A DNA stretch of 64,000 nucleotides. Source: Cystobacter fuscus. Its GTDB lineage: Bacteria; Myxococcota; Myxococcia; Myxococcales; Myxococcaceae. The stretch lies in NCBI RefSeq assembly GCF_002305875.1, contig NZ_CP022098.1:9052001-9116000 (forward strand), written 5' to 3'. The notes below the pieces were generated by a model that worked only from the letters and a program-made list of their open reading frames with translations, did no database searches and was not told where the DNA came from. Positions 1 to 9,931 of this stretch are shown here, in pieces. Both the position numbers and the translations under genes were made by a program. Position 1 is the first letter of the stretch, and the number at the start of each line of letters is the position of its first letter.

Positions 1-233
1 TCCATCGGGCTTTTCAGCCTGATCGGCGCTCTAGGGATCAGAACGGAGTGGCCCTCCCCCAAACTACGCAGCAGTTTCTTCGTTGGGCCGCGAGTCTACG
101 GGGTTGAAAGACTCTACTGTGGCAGGGAACGCCGATAGGGCGCCATCATTAGGCTTGGCTTGGATGCTGGCTTCTCGTCCTCTCCATGGCTGCGGCTGAT
201 GCAGCCAGAGGCATTGCGTCGAGAATCTAGAGG
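1..233. other. Non-coding left edge
   Basis: No convincing coding frame, RNA gene or repeat is visible here. It lies downstream of the stop codon of the interrupted HEPN gene, which runs leftward. A gene ending outside the window cannot be excluded. Confidence 0.4.
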
Positions 234-893
234 TTACCGATTCTCAATCCACTGCCGCATCCAGGCCGGACTCAATCCGAGGTATTCTAGCCATCTAAGA
301 GTATCTTTGGGGCCGATAAGCCGGTCTCCTGTGCGACTGTCGTGAATTTTTGTTACAAAAATCTGAGCCTTCGATGCCAGTTGTGGATTGGTTGAGTCTG
401 CAAGCAAATATGCGGCCATGATGAGTTTGTCCGCGTTCTTGCTTGAGGGTTGTGCGCGAATCATCAGGCCGCAGAGGGATGCCTCAAAATCATTAAATTT
501 GATTCTTCCTGCGAGGTAAAGATCTGTAATGGCAGAAGGTGTTATGCCGCTTTTTCTGCCAGATAAATATGTGCTGTCGCTAATTTTTGAGTATTCTTTG
601 TTTTTGATGAAACTTCGGATTATGTCTTCTGGAGGAGGTAGGTAGCGAATGGTCTGGCGCCACTCCTTTTCCCAGGAATCTAGCTTGAGGTGTTTGGAAA
701 TTGCTCTGGCGGTGAGCGCTTGTATTGCCGGTAGATAGCCAAGAGAATCGTTGGACAAGGGGAAGAAAGATGGGAAGGGCCAGATTAGCTTGTCTTGGTA
801 TACTTGCCTGCCATGAGCGATCGAGTTTCGAATGTCGATTAGGTTCTCCACTAGTCCCTGTGATTTAATATTCAGCATTCCCAAGTGTTCTAG

Positions 894-2639
894 AACACCG
901 ACCGATTTGATTTTTTAGTAAAATCAGGGATTTACGTGAGGGGGTGGACAACAGGGGCTGAATTTGATCAGGTCGGCACATGACCTTAGCCGTCAGTCCG
1001 CCGAAGGTGACCGGAGAGATAGCTCGATGGACTCCTCCGCGGGAGTTGAACGAGCAAGAGCAACAGATTGTCGAACGGATGAGCCGTAACGGCAAGCTGT
1101 TCGCTTTTCTGCGTCTGAATCGGCACAAGCTGATGGATGAGGCTTTTCAGGCGGAACTGGCCTCCATGTACCGCCAGACAGGAGCAGGGAAAGTGGCTAT
1201 AGCACCCGGGCTGATGGCAATGGCAATACTCTTACAGGGATACATGGGAGTGTCGGATGCCACCCTGGTGGAACTGACGGTCTTCGACTTGAGAGTGCAG
1301 ATGGTGTTGGGCTGGTTGGGTCACAGCGAGCCGGCGTTCTCCCAGGGCTCGTTGTATGAGTTTCGTCAGCGGCTGATGAGAAACCAAATGGACCGGCGCC
1401 TCCTGGAGAAGACAGTCGAGGTGGCGCGGGAACAGAAAGAGTTCGGTGAGCGAAAGCTCAAGACGCTGTTGCGAGTGGCGATTGACTCAAAGCCACTGGA
1501 GGGAGCTGGCCGGGTAGAGGACACCATCAACCTGGTAGGACACGCAGCGCGCAAGGTGATGATGTGCGTGGCGAAGCTGCTGGGATGTTCCAAGCAGCAG
1601 GCCTGCCGAGAGGCGGGTATTCCCTTGTTGTTGGAAAAAAGTATCAAGAAGGGATTGGATGTGGACTGGAGCGAAGCGGGGCAGAAAAAGAAAGCGCTGC
1701 AAGCCCTGCTCGAGCAAGTGGAAAGCATGATGTCCTGGCTAAGAAAGAATCTGGCAGAGGAGATGGAAGAGGAGCCTTTGAGGGAACACGTTCAGACTCT
1801 CGAGCAGATTCGCAAGCAGGACCTGGAGCCGGACCCAGAAGGAGGAGGTGTCCGCGTTCGCCAGCAAGTGGCGGAAGAGAGACGAGTGTCGGTAGAAGAT
1901 GGGGAGATGCGTCATGGACGCAAGAGCAAAAGCAAGCGCTTCAACGGATTCAAGCAGCATGTGGCCACGGCGCTGGACGAAGAACTCATCCTGGCATGTG
2001 CTGTGACGCCCGCCAACCGACCTGAAGCGGAGGCAACACCGGCGCTTGAGAAGGACATGGAGAAGCAAGGAGTGAAGATTGACGAGTTACACATAGACCG
2101 GGGGTATATCAACAGCAGTATCGTGGACAGCGTGCTCGAGGAGGGAGGGGAAGTGCTGAGCAAGCCGTGGAAGGCACGCAATGGGGAGTTGTTCGCGAAG
2201 TCAGACTTCAAAATAGATATGCGAAGCCGGACCATCACGTGTCCGGAGGGGAAGACAATGCGCTTCGAACTGGGAAAGACAGTCGAATTCGCGACAAAGG
2301 ACTGTGAGACTTGTCCATTGCGCGAGAAATGTACACAAGCCCAGATAGGACAAGGACGGACTGTGGCAATCAGTGAAGATGAAGCGCTCCAGCACAAGTT
2401 GCGCAAATTAATGAAGACACCTGCTGGGCGAGAGCGACTCAGGAAGCGAGTAGGGGTGGAACATCGACAAGCCCATATAGCGCGACGACAGGGGCGTCGT
2501 GCGCGCTATCGGGGCGTGCGTAAGAACGTCTTTGATCTACGACGTGCGGCCAGCATCCAGAATTTGGAGACATGGCAACGCCATCTAGAGTTGTCCCAGC
2601 AGCAGGTGGGATGATGTGGTTTTTAAATCGGTCGGTGTT
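894..2639 (+). mobile_element. IS1182-family insertion sequence (1746 bp)
   Basis: The ends are inverted repeats: AACACCGACCGATTT reads inward from 894, and its complement ends at 2639. A 4-bp direct duplication CTAG flanks the element (890-893 and 2640-2643). One transposase gene fills it. It interrupts the minus-strand HEPN gene just before its R-x4-H motif. Intact ends, matching target duplications and an open transposase suggest a recent, possibly still active, copy. The ends and duplication are read directly; the family assignment follows from the transposase. Confidence 0.92.
980..2614 (+). CDS. IS1182-family transposase
   Basis: This 544-residue DDE transposase catalyses movement of the surrounding IS. 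The N-terminal DUF772-like helical region (about 35-140) is followed by the catalytic DDE domain. Candidate catalytic acids are Asp169 in AIDSKPLEG and Asp373 in HIDRGYINS. A CxxC...C cluster (CETCPLREKC) sits near residue 450, followed by the Arg-rich C-terminal segment with VEHRQAHIARRQ seen in IS1182 members. Length is normal for the family and no frameshift is seen. The start at 980 lies 86 bp inside the left inverted repeat; a few alternative upstream starts are possible. Family assignment is confident. Confidence 0.93.
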   Translation: MTLAVSPPKVTGEIARWTPPRELNEQEQQIVERMSRNGKLFAFLRLNRHKLMDEAFQAELASMYRQTGAGKVAIAPGLMAMAILLQGYMGVSDATLVELTVFDLRVQMVLGWLGHSEPAFSQGSLYEFRQRLMRNQMDRRLLEKTVEVAREQKEFGERKLKTLLRVAIDSKPLEGAGRVEDTINLVGHAARKVMMCVAKLLGCSKQQACREAGIPLLLEKSIKKGLDVDWSEAGQKKKALQALLEQVESMMSWLRKNLAEEMEEEPLREHVQTLEQIRKQDLEPDPEGGGVRVRQQVAEERRVSVEDGEMRHGRKSKSKRFNGFKQHVATALDEELILACAVTPANRPEAEATPALEKDMEKQGVKIDELHIDRGYINSSIVDSVLEEGGEVLSKPWKARNGELFAKSDFKIDMRSRTITCPEGKTMRFELGKTVEFATKDCETCPLREKCTQAQIGQGRTVAISEDEALQHKLRKLMKTPAGRERLRKRVGVEHRQAHIARRQGRRARYRGVRKNVFDLRRAASIQNLETWQRHLELSQQQVG

Positions 2640-3464
2640 CTAGGAAGTGGCAGATCCGGGAGGCTATTGGAATGTGATCGGTCACCGCTGACTTAACCGA
2701 TTTGAATTTTTCCCCCTTTAATTGTTGGAGCCTGGGGCCGCGATGCTTCAGGGTTCTCTCGAGTAGCCTTGTGAGGAATGATTCGATGTCTGTTTTAATT
2801 TGCTCCGTCAAGCCCTTGTCGTATTCTTTGGCGAGCAGTTCAAGTATGTGGAAGAACGACAAGAATGCTTCGTCTGCGTATAAATGAGACTCTTCCTCTG
2901 CCTGCATCCACCGAGCTTTGCGCCACCGATCAAGCAGTGAGGCAACAAGCAGTCTTGCCCCAGGATTTGTAGAGGTAATTGCTGGGAGTAGATGTGAAAG
3001 GCTCTTCGAGTGATCTCCGGTTTCGGAGATTAGCTTGTTGTTGGAGACAAGGGAGGGTTGCGGGGTGTGCTCCTTGTATGATGAAACTGTTATGTCAAAA
3101 GGGGTGAGCGGCTCATCAGTGAGAAATGTGATTGCTCCCAGCAATACCAGAAGGCGCGGACGAGCGTATCGGGCGTTCTCAGAGACGCTGTCAATTTTAT
3201 CGAGATCTGAGTGTAAATTTATTATTAGATATCCGTTCGGAGCAGAGGGCTGGGTTGACTCGTTGTCAAGAGGCGACCATTGGTGGGTTTCCGGAGGAAC
3301 GGAGGATGTGTAGACGTGGGCGTCCGCCGTGGCGAAGTCCGCCTCAAGTTTGAATTGCAATGGAATCGTGTACGTTGCTGCGCCTGACAGGGTTGGGGAC
3401 ATTATTTGGGCTCGCGGACGGGGATGCTGTGGTTGCGGTGTCTAGTCATGAGCTGATAGCTCTG

Positions 3465-3496
3465 GTGCTCCAGTATGTGGGTGCTCCAGTATGTGG
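3465..3496. repeat. 16-bp perfect tandem duplication
   Basis: GTGCTCCAGTATGTGG occurs twice head to tail (3465-3480, 3481-3496) in the 250-bp gap between the HEPN gene and the Mrr-like gene. It could be a slippage duplication in the promoter or leader of the HEPN gene. No other feature is visible in this gap. Confidence 0.8.
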
Positions 3497-3652
3497 TTCA
3501 TGTGTCGTTGGGAGCATGGAGAAACACCGAGAATGATGCTGGCCCAGTGTGCAGATCTCGCGGAGTCCCTGCGATCGGCGTGAGCTTCGCCTCTGTTTGG
3601 CTGCGGGTTGGTGTGTCCGGACGGTGCGTCAACTCTCGCATTATGGGAAGAC

Positions 3653-4387
3653 CTATAATTCCGTAATGAGCGCACGGGCTTCGGGATCGGCTTCGAGTTC
3701 TATAACTCGCCTCCGTATGGATTCAGTAAGAAAGCCGATCTCCGCTAGGTGACGGGCAGCGTTGAATCGCCACCCGTCGTCGTGATGCATCGTCGCGACC
3801 CACTCAAGATAAAGCCGCGCTTCACTCAGCTGCTGGCCAATTGCGAAATTGACAGCAGCCTCCCATTCCTCAAATGGAACCTCTTCCAACGCTTCCGAGA
3901 TTATGTCGGGGGACCCGCCCTCCTCAAGAGAGCGAAGAGCTTGGCCCAGATGCAGATGGTACGCCCAATCCTGCGGGAAGATTATCCGCCCCAGCCCCAA
4001 CCAATCCCACGCCAGCGCCTCTTCCGCACCGACGACTTCTAGTTGGATCGAAACGGGTGCGCCTGCTGCTCGGCGCGGAGCTGCCTTCGTGAAACGAGAA
4101 CTGGTTATAAGCACTCCGATCTCCGCACCGACATCATCCACGAAGCTGATGAACGACTCGACATTCCCGATGTCGATAGGCGTCCGCCAACGCTTTGCAT
4201 CGACCACTAGGAATGGGGCGTCCGCGCCTCGTCGGAACACAGCAACGTCCAGTTGTCGCTTCTCACCTGAGTGGCGACCGGTGAAGTGGTAGTTGTCTTT
4301 CCCCGAAGGCTCGACCCAGAAGTGTGGAGGTGGGAACTCGCGCCGAAACTTCTCCACAATTGCGCGCTCGTATCGCTTCCAGTCCAT
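3653..4387 (-). CDS. Mrr-like restriction endonuclease domain protein
   Basis: A 244-residue protein. The N-terminal half (about 1-130) looks like the PD-(D/E)xK nuclease fold of Mrr-type restriction enzymes: an Asp in RQLDVAVFR, a VDAKRW strand where many relatives have ExK, then FVDDVGAEIGVLITSSRFT, typical of the Mrr catalytic core. The C-terminal half is helical and unrecognised. Start ATG 4387 was chosen because the frame upstream of it runs into the neighbouring IS (from 4438) and is shared with IS copy 2. The IS lies only 50 bp upstream, so the native promoter may be displaced. It is followed on the same strand by the interrupted HEPN gene. A role in restricting foreign DNA is inferred from the family. 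Confidence 0.7.
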   Translation of the reverse strand: MDWKRYERAIVEKFRREFPPPHFWVEPSGKDNYHFTGRHSGEKRQLDVAVFRRGADAPFLVVDAKRWRTPIDIGNVESFISFVDDVGAEIGVLITSSRFTKAAPRRAAGAPVSIQLEVVGAEEALAWDWLGLGRIIFPQDWAYHLHLGQALRSLEEGGSPDIISEALEEVPFEEWEAAVNFAIGQQLSEARLYLEWVATMHHDDGWRFNAARHLAEIGFLTESIRRRVIELEADPEARALITEL

Positions 4388-4437
4388 TATTTGATCATAC
4401 TGCCTTGGGACCCGCCTGACTTCATTGGAAATCTTCG

Positions 4438-6114
4438 GGGTCTTCGGTACGTCGAGTGGGCAGGACTGTCGACAAGAGGCCGTGCGCATGGGGAGGACAT
4501 GGGGCTCAAGGGCGTGCGGAGCCGAGCGATGGCCATGGGATTCAAGTCCCCGCGAGAGTTCGAGGCATGAATGAGACAGGGGCACGACCTGGGGTGCCGA
4601 AAGCCGCAGCCGTGCATGACAGAGCGCCTGGCTCCGCTGCCCTACTGGCCGGGTTGCAGTCGAATCTGTCGGCGCTGCGGGGCTCGGTCCCCAGCCGCCT
4701 GCTTCTACGGCGAGGGGCTATGCCGCTACTGGCAACGGCGGAGTGAACTCCATGCCCCCGCAGCACAGCAGTATCATCGCCCTGAATGCCTTGGGATTGC
4801 GGAAGCCATAGGCGCGGCGGCTGAGGGCTCGAATCTTGTTGTTGATTCCCTCCACCACTCCGTTGCTCAGTCCCGTCTCCACGTAGGCGAGAATGCCGTC
4901 CTTGTGCCGCTGGACTGTCTTCGCCAGCTTCGCGAAGGGGGCGAGCCTGGAGTGGCTGGCCCATTGACACCACTTGTCCAGGTGCTCCGAGGCTCGCTTG
5001 GGCTGCACGTAGTCCATGCCCCGTGCCAGGCTTTCCTTGAGCAGATAGGCCCGGTAGAGCGTCTGGTTCGTCTTCTTCAACTCGCTGAGCTTCTCTCCCT
5101 GGCGCACCGTCAGGTTCCACGGATTCTTCAGCAACGCCCAGCGGCTCTGTTTGAGCGCCTTTCCCTCCTGGCTCCCCGCCTGCTCGCGCACCTCTTGCCG
5201 GCGCACCGTATCCAGCGCTTCGTTCGCCAGCTTCTGCACGTGGAACCGGTCGAACACCTTGCGCACATGTGGGGCACGGTTGCCCACCGCCTTGCTGAAG
5301 GCCGCCGACAGGTCCATCGTCGCGTGCGTCAACTCCTTCGTCCTCTCCTCTCCCAGCTCGTCGAAGAAGGCGTCCAGGGTCTCTTCGTTCTTCCCCTCTC
5401 CCACCCAGACGACTCGCGAGCGCAGGTGGTCCACCACCAGGCTCACGTACTTGTGCCCGGCTTTCCAGCCCAGCTCGTCCACTCCAATGATTTGCAACCC
5501 CTCCAGGCGGCCTGGCGACAGGCGCTCCTCGACAATGCGCTCGATGATGGTGCCCACCGTGCGCCAGTTGATGCCCAGCAGCCGGCAGATGGAGGACTTG
5601 TCCAGGCGTTGCGCCTGCCAGGCCACCAGCTCCTCGAAGGCCCGCGTGAAGCTCGAGTCGTGCGCCGCCCAGGCCACCCGCTCCACTCTCACCCCATGCT
5701 CGCGGCAGTGCACACGGCGCGGGGCGTAATGCAGCCAGAAGATGGTTTGTCCCAGCGCCAGGTGCCGCCACAACCGCCCAGGGCTCGCGTCGTAGCCGGG
5801 GGCGGGCCGGCCGCACACTCCGCAGCGAGGCTTGCGCTGGCGCGGGCGCACCTCCACCACCACTCCCTTGGCCTCCAGCCGGGCCCCTTGCACACTCAGC
5901 CCCTGGATGCGCAACACCCGCCCCAGCACCTCTCGCAGCCTTGGCCCCGCCACGCCCCGCCTCCCCCTCCAGCACCCCGGGGGCGGCACGTATTGCAACT
6001 CCGCGACCTGGTCTCTTCCCAGAGCGACAGCCTCTATCGGCTTCTCGCTCCCCATCTCTCATCGGAGACCCTCCCGTCCACGGCGGGAACGCCCATTTCG
6101 GCTACAGAAGATCC
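4438..6114 (-). mobile_element. ISL3-family insertion sequence, copy 1 (1677 bp)
   Basis: The ends are imperfect inverted repeats: GGGTCTTCGGTA at the left, and the complement of GGATCTTCTGTA at the right. The length equals copy 2 (31961-33637), with two visible base differences (4611 C versus T, 5788 C versus T). The flanking 8-mers differ (AATCTTCG at 4430-4437, ATTTTCCT at 6115-6122), so there is no target duplication, unlike copy 2. A gene on the right side is truncated. Together these suggest recombination between IS copies or an adjacent deletion. About 280 bp inside the left end carries no supported gene. Confidence 0.92.
4718..6055 (-). CDS. ISL3-family transposase (copy 1)
   Basis: A 445-residue transposase of normal ISL3 length. 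An N-terminal zinc-ribbon-like CGVCG (about 78-82) is followed by an HTH region and the DDE catalytic domain. Candidate catalytic residues are Asp193 (GVDELGWK), Asp248 (ATMDLS) and Glu402 (VVEGINNKIRAL), the last in the conserved C-terminal block with RRAYGFRN. It differs from copy 2 by Ala90 versus Thr90. The frame is intact, so the element may be mobile. Family assignment is confident. Confidence 0.94.
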   Translation of the reverse strand: MGSEKPIEAVALGRDQVAELQYVPPPGCWRGRRGVAGPRLREVLGRVLRIQGLSVQGARLEAKGVVVEVRPRQRKPRCGVCGRPAPGYDASPGRLWRHLALGQTIFWLHYAPRRVHCREHGVRVERVAWAAHDSSFTRAFEELVAWQAQRLDKSSICRLLGINWRTVGTIIERIVEERLSPGRLEGLQIIGVDELGWKAGHKYVSLVVDHLRSRVVWVGEGKNEETLDAFFDELGEERTKELTHATMDLSAAFSKAVGNRAPHVRKVFDRFHVQKLANEALDTVRRQEVREQAGSQEGKALKQSRWALLKNPWNLTVRQGEKLSELKKTNQTLYRAYLLKESLARGMDYVQPKRASEHLDKWCQWASHSRLAPFAKLAKTVQRHKDGILAYVETGLSNGVVEGINNKIRALSRRAYGFRNPKAFRAMILLCCGGMEFTPPLPVAA

Positions 6115-6693
6115 ATTTTCCTGGACTTGAATGAAGGCTTCCAAGAAGAGGAGCGCCTGCACGCGAGGGCCTCCTTCGATACCTTCTGCCTGAACACGCC
6201 TTGGGGGGCGCTCTACCATGCCGTGTCTCCGCCGCCACCGCGAAGCGCTAAGCGCATAGCGGACCGGCTCGCTTCCGTGCTCCGCTTCTGGGACGTGCTC
6301 CAGGGCCCTCGCTATGCGTTCTGGTCGTTCGATGACGACTACACGCTGGAAGCGCTCATGGATGATGTCTGGCGCAAGACCCTGGAGGCATGGTGCCCCG
6401 GGGGCCCCGCCCCGCTCCGCGAGCACCTGGCGCTGACGATGGAGCGCATGGCTCACGCGACCCGCGAGGAATGCCTGGAGGCCGTGCTCCGGGTGATTCC
6501 CCTCATCGTGGAAGGGGACAACGACTTGAAGCACCCCGAGGTGCTCCGCGATCCGGGCTTCCTGCGCGAGCGCCTCTCCGCGCTTCCCCCGGAGAAGTTC
6601 GTCTCGCTCTCCGGCGCTGAAAAATACACGGTGTCCGCGCAGTTATCCGCTTGGGACAGGGAGTTGGGACGTCAAGGCGCTGGAAATAAATAA
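6115..6693 (+). pseudogene. 3' fragment of an unrecognised gene, truncated by ISL3 copy 1
   Basis: An open frame of about 192 codons runs out of the right end of the IS without a start codon near the junction, beginning IFLDLNEGFQ and ending at 6693. It is rich in aromatic and acidic residues (for example RYAFWSFDDDY). No family is recognised. Because the IS lacks a target duplication, the 5' part was probably lost in a rearrangement rather than lying on the other side of the element. A size and composition like immunity proteins of polymorphic toxins is suggestive only. Confidence 0.55.
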
Positions 6694-6719
6694 AGTCGCC
6701 AACATCGCCTGATCACTCT

Positions 6720-9700
6720 TCAGTCGAGCAGTTGCATGAGGTCCGCCCGGGTGATGGCCGCTCCCCCCGAGGCTCCGCCGAGCGCGGACTCGAAGAGCGC
6801 CCGCTTCTTCTCCTGCAGGGTGAGGATCTTCTCCTCCACCGTGCCCCGGGACACCAGCCGGTACACCATCACCGGCCGCTGCTGGCCGATGCGGTGCGCG
6901 CGGTCCGCCGCCTGCGCCTCCACCGACGGGTTCCACCACGGGTCCACCAGGAAGACGTGGTCCGCCGCCGTGAGGTTGAGTCCCGTGGCGCCCGCCTTGA
7001 GCGAGATCAACATCACCGGTGGGCCCTCCGGATCCTGGAACCGCTCGGCCACGGCACCGCGATTGGCCGTGCCGCCGTCCAGCCGGATGAAGCCGATGCC
7101 CGCCTCCCGCAGCGCCGGCTCGATGAGATCCAACATGGACGTCCACTGCGAGAAGACGAGCGCCTTGTGCCCATCCGCCACCGCGGTGCCGAGCGCCTCG
7201 ATGAGCGCCTCCACCTTGGAGGACGTCTTCGCCTGCTGTCCCGGCACGAGCGCGGGGTGGCACGCCGCCTGGCGCAGCCGCAGCAGCGCCTCCAGCGCCT
7301 TGAGCACGCTGCCCCCCTCCTCGAGCTGGGACACCACCTCCTCGCGTGTGGCGGCGTACACCGCGTCATAGACGGCGCGCTCCCGCTCGCTCAGCGTGAC
7401 GTGCCGCACGGACTCGGTGCGCGGCGGCAGCTCGGGCGCCACGTCCCGCTTGAGCCTGCGCAGGACGAAGGGACGGATGCGCGCGCGCAACCGCTCGGCC
7501 GCGCCCTTCTGGTTGTCCGACACGGGCCGCGCCCACCGCTCCTCGAACTCCTTGCGCCCCCCGAGCAGCCCCTGGTTGGTGAAGTGCATCAGGCTCCAGA
7601 GCTCCTCGAGCCGGTTCTCGATGGGCGTGCCGCTCAAGGCCACCCGGAAGGCGGCCCGCAGCCCGTACGCCGCGCGCGCCACCTGGCTGTCCGGGTTCTT
7701 GATGGCCTGGGCCTCGTCCAGCACCACCGTGTCCCACTCCTTCGCGCCCAGCACCTCCGCGTCCAGGCGCAACAGCGCGTAGGTGGTGAGCGTCACGTCA
7801 GCCGTCTCGTCCAGGGCGCGGCCGGGGCCGTGATAGACGGACACCTTCAGCGAGGGCCGGAAGCGTTTCACCTCCGCCTCCCAGTTGGGCAGCACGCTCG
7901 TGGGCGCCACCACCAACGAGCCCGGCCCCAGCGTGCAGATCGTCTGCAGCGTCTTGCCCAGACCCATGTCGTCCGCGAGCACGCCGCCCAGTCCCGCCTG
8001 TCGCAGAAAGGTGAGCCAGCTCAGGCCCTGGAGCTGGTAGGGGCGCAACGTGGCGGTGAGATCCTCGGGCAGCCGCGCGTCCGGCAGCTTCTCGAAGCCC
8101 TGGACCAGGGGCGCCAGCCGCTCGAGCCCGGGCGGAGGGGGGTGCTCCAGCGCCTCGCACAGCCCGGTGAGCTGGGGGATGGCATGGTTGGCGAGCCGCC
8201 CATCCTTCCCCCGCGCGGCCAGCAGGTCCGCCACGCGCTGGCCGTGCGTCTTCAGCCAATCGGTGGGCAGGGGCGCCCACCCGCCGCCCTCCAGCGGCAC
8301 CAGCCCGAGCCCCTCCTCCCACGCGCGCATCACCGCGCCCGCGTCCACCGAGCGGGGCGCGCCATCACCCGCGCCCTCCACCTGGAAGTCGAACGAGAAG
8401 CCCACCTGGGGCACCCCATCACGCGAGGCGCCCGCGTCCACCGACAGCACGGGGCGCAGTTGCACGTGGGGGCTCACCACGCGTGCCGCGTCTCCGGTGA
8501 GGTCGCCACGCCAGCGCCGCAGCTTGTCGGCGAGCTGCACCGCCTCCTTGCCCTGCACCGTCACGCGCCGGCCGGGCACCATGTTCAGCTCGTCGCGCAA
8601 CTGGTGGACGAGCTTCTGCTCGGCGGCCTCGTCGCGCACGGGCACCGCGCCCTTGAGGTACACCATGCGCCCGTTGTCGATGCGCACCGAGGGCGGCGCG
8701 CCGTACACCAGGGTGGGCAACACCGAGAGCCCGGAGTCGAGCTGATTCAGCTCCACGGAGATGCGCGGCTCGAGCGTGCGATCGATGGGCGGCAGCCGCT
8801 GGCTCTTCACGTCCACCGGCATGCGCCGCGCGAGGTCCGGCAGCACCTTGCCGGTGAAGTCCCCCATCTGCGCGGGCGAGAAGCTCTTCTCCTGGGGCAG
8901 GCTCTCCAGCCACGCGCCGGTGAGGCCCTGCTCGCCGAGCGGACAGAGCGCGCCCCCGCATAGCGCCACCCCGGCACTGACCACCTCGGAGATGCGCGGA
9001 TCCTTCTCGATCTTGAGCACCGTCTGCTCTCCGCGATCCTCCACGGTGACGCGCGGCAGGAGGGGCTCGCTCGACACGGACACCAGCGCGCCGTCGAAGA
9101 TCACCGTGCGCGCGGGCTCCAGCACGCGCAGCAGCGCGCCGAGCCGCTCGGGCGGAAGCGCGCCCTTCGTGGGCCGCGACAGCAGCTTGTCCGCGAGCAG
9201 ATCGCACGGCTCCACGTGGATCCGCGCCGCCTCCACGGGGTTGGCCAGCAGCGACGCCAGACTGCGCGCGAGCAGCCGAGCGGTGTTGTCCGGACGCACC
9301 AGCAGGCGCTCGAGTTGCAGACCTCCGTCCACGCGCTTGAAGCGGTACACCATGCGCTCCGGCTTCGGCGCGGTGCCCGGGCGCGGACCGGCCTGGGCCG
9401 TGGGGGTCTGGGCGGGAGGGGGTCGGTTCGGAGCGAGCCGGTTCGGAGCGGGCATGGGCCGCGCGGCGGGACGCGGCGCGGCAGCGGCCTGGGTCCGCGA
9501 TTGGTGGAGGACGATGGCCGCCGCCACCACGTGCTCACAGGGATCCACCCGGCCGCGGCAATCACACTCCCAGATCTCGTCCTCCGGGTAGAGCACGGTT
9601 CTCAGGGGCGCCGGCCTGCCCGCGGCGCGCACCCGCAGGACGGCCTCTTCCTCTCCGACGGACTGCACCGAGACGGCGCCCGCGCGGGCCAGGCCCATAC

Positions 9701-9767
9701 CAGCGGACCAGGTGTCCGGGCGCGCTTCCTCCCGGACGGCTTCGAGCAACTCCGCGGTCACTGACAT
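6720..9767 (-). CDS. SNF2-family helicase with SWIM zinc finger
   Basis: An ATP-dependent DNA translocase of 1015 residues. Near the N-terminus is a SWIM zinc finger ([12 protein letters not shown], about 63-74). A long linker region follows, then the SNF2 ATPase core in the C-terminal half: Walker [13 protein letters not shown] box in [11 protein letters not shown], and helicase C-terminal motifs [19 protein letters not shown] and [10 protein letters not shown]. This SWIM plus SNF2 layout is common in bacterial RapA/HepA-like proteins of uncertain role, with transcription recycling or DNA remodelling proposed. The ATG at 9767 is preferred over a start 12 codons upstream, as MSVTAELLE starts the domain-like sequence, although its ribosome site is weak. 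Confidence 0.92.
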   Translation of the reverse strand: MSVTAELLEAVREEARPDTWSAGMGLARAGAVSVQSVGEEEAVLRVRAAGRPAPLRTVLYPEDEIWECDCRGRVDPCEHVVAAAIVLHQSRTQAAAAPRPAARPMPAPNRLAPNRPPPAQTPTAQAGPRPGTAPKPERMVYRFKRVDGGLQLERLLVRPDNTARLLARSLASLLANPVEAARIHVEPCDLLADKLLSRPTKGALPPERLGALLRVLEPARTVIFDGALVSVSSEPLLPRVTVEDRGEQTVLKIEKDPRISEVVSAGVALCGGALCPLGEQGLTGAWLESLPQEKSFSPAQMGDFTGKVLPDLARRMPVDVKSQRLPPIDRTLEPRISVELNQLDSGLSVLPTLVYGAPPSVRIDNGRMVYLKGAVPVRDEAAEQKLVHQLRDELNMVPGRRVTVQGKEAVQLADKLRRWRGDLTGDAARVVSPHVQLRPVLSVDAGASRDGVPQVGFSFDFQVEGAGDGAPRSVDAGAVMRAWEEGLGLVPLEGGGWAPLPTDWLKTHGQRVADLLAARGKDGRLANHAIPQLTGLCEALEHPPPPGLERLAPLVQGFEKLPDARLPEDLTATLRPYQLQGLSWLTFLRQAGLGGVLADDMGLGKTLQTICTLGPGSLVVAPTSVLPNWEAEVKRFRPSLKVSVYHGPGRALDETADVTLTTYALLRLDAEVLGAKEWDTVVLDEAQAIKNPDSQVARAAYGLRAAFRVALSGTPIENRLEELWSLMHFTNQGLLGGRKEFEERWARPVSDNQKGAAERLRARIRPFVLRRLKRDVAPELPPRTESVRHVTLSERERAVYDAVYAATREEVVSQLEEGGSVLKALEALLRLRQAACHPALVPGQQAKTSSKVEALIEALGTAVADGHKALVFSQWTSMLDLIEPALREAGIGFIRLDGGTANRGAVAERFQDPEGPPVMLISLKAGATGLNLTAADHVFLVDPWWNPSVEAQAADRAHRIGQQRPVMVYRLVSRGTVEEKILTLQEKKRALFESALGGASGGAAITRADLMQLLD

Positions 9768-9931
9768 ACGAGGACTGCTATCCCCGCGCCGGGCCCCACG
9801 CAAAAAAAGGCCTCCGGCCCGGGGCGGACCCGCTCCCGGGGGAGTGGCCCTCGCTGGAATTCCAACATGCTTGTCGCGGCATCCGGGGGTGGGGATGATG
9901 CGCGCTTCCTCCCGGTCGAAGGTGAAAACAG

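Larger units (their letters stand above)
234..3402 (-). pseudogene. HEPN-domain protein gene, split by an IS1182-family insertion
   Basis: Two minus-strand frames, 3402 to about 2623 (259 codons) and 889 to 234 (216 codons), are halves of one gene. Removing the IS (894-2639) and one copy of its CTAG target duplication restores one frame of 472 codons, with residue 256 (His of FLEH) followed by LGMLN. The C-terminal half starts with RNSIAHG, an R-x4-H motif (Arg275, His280 in the rejoined protein) typical of HEPN domains, which are often RNases in defence and toxin systems. The N-terminal half is unrecognised. The gene is AT-richer than most of the window, which suggests transfer. It lies downstream of the Mrr-like gene on the same strand. 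The split is read directly; HEPN membership is a motif-level call and function is unknown. Confidence 0.8.

Noticed and set aside
4387-4585. Longer start for the Mrr-like gene
   Set aside because: The extra codons lie mainly inside ISL3 copy 1 and recur next to copy 2, so they are IS sequence, not part of the gene.
4571-6130. Plus-strand frame through ISL3 copy 1 (also in copy 2)
   Set aside because: Antisense of the transposase; its persistence in both copies only reflects IS identity.
6732-8963. Plus-strand frame opposite the SNF2 helicase
   Set aside because: Low-complexity Arg/His/Leu composition and complete overlap with a well-supported gene.
9866-9890. Sigma54-like GG...GC before the GH128 gene
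   Set aside because: The GG-GC spacing is off by one and the rest of the consensus is poor.
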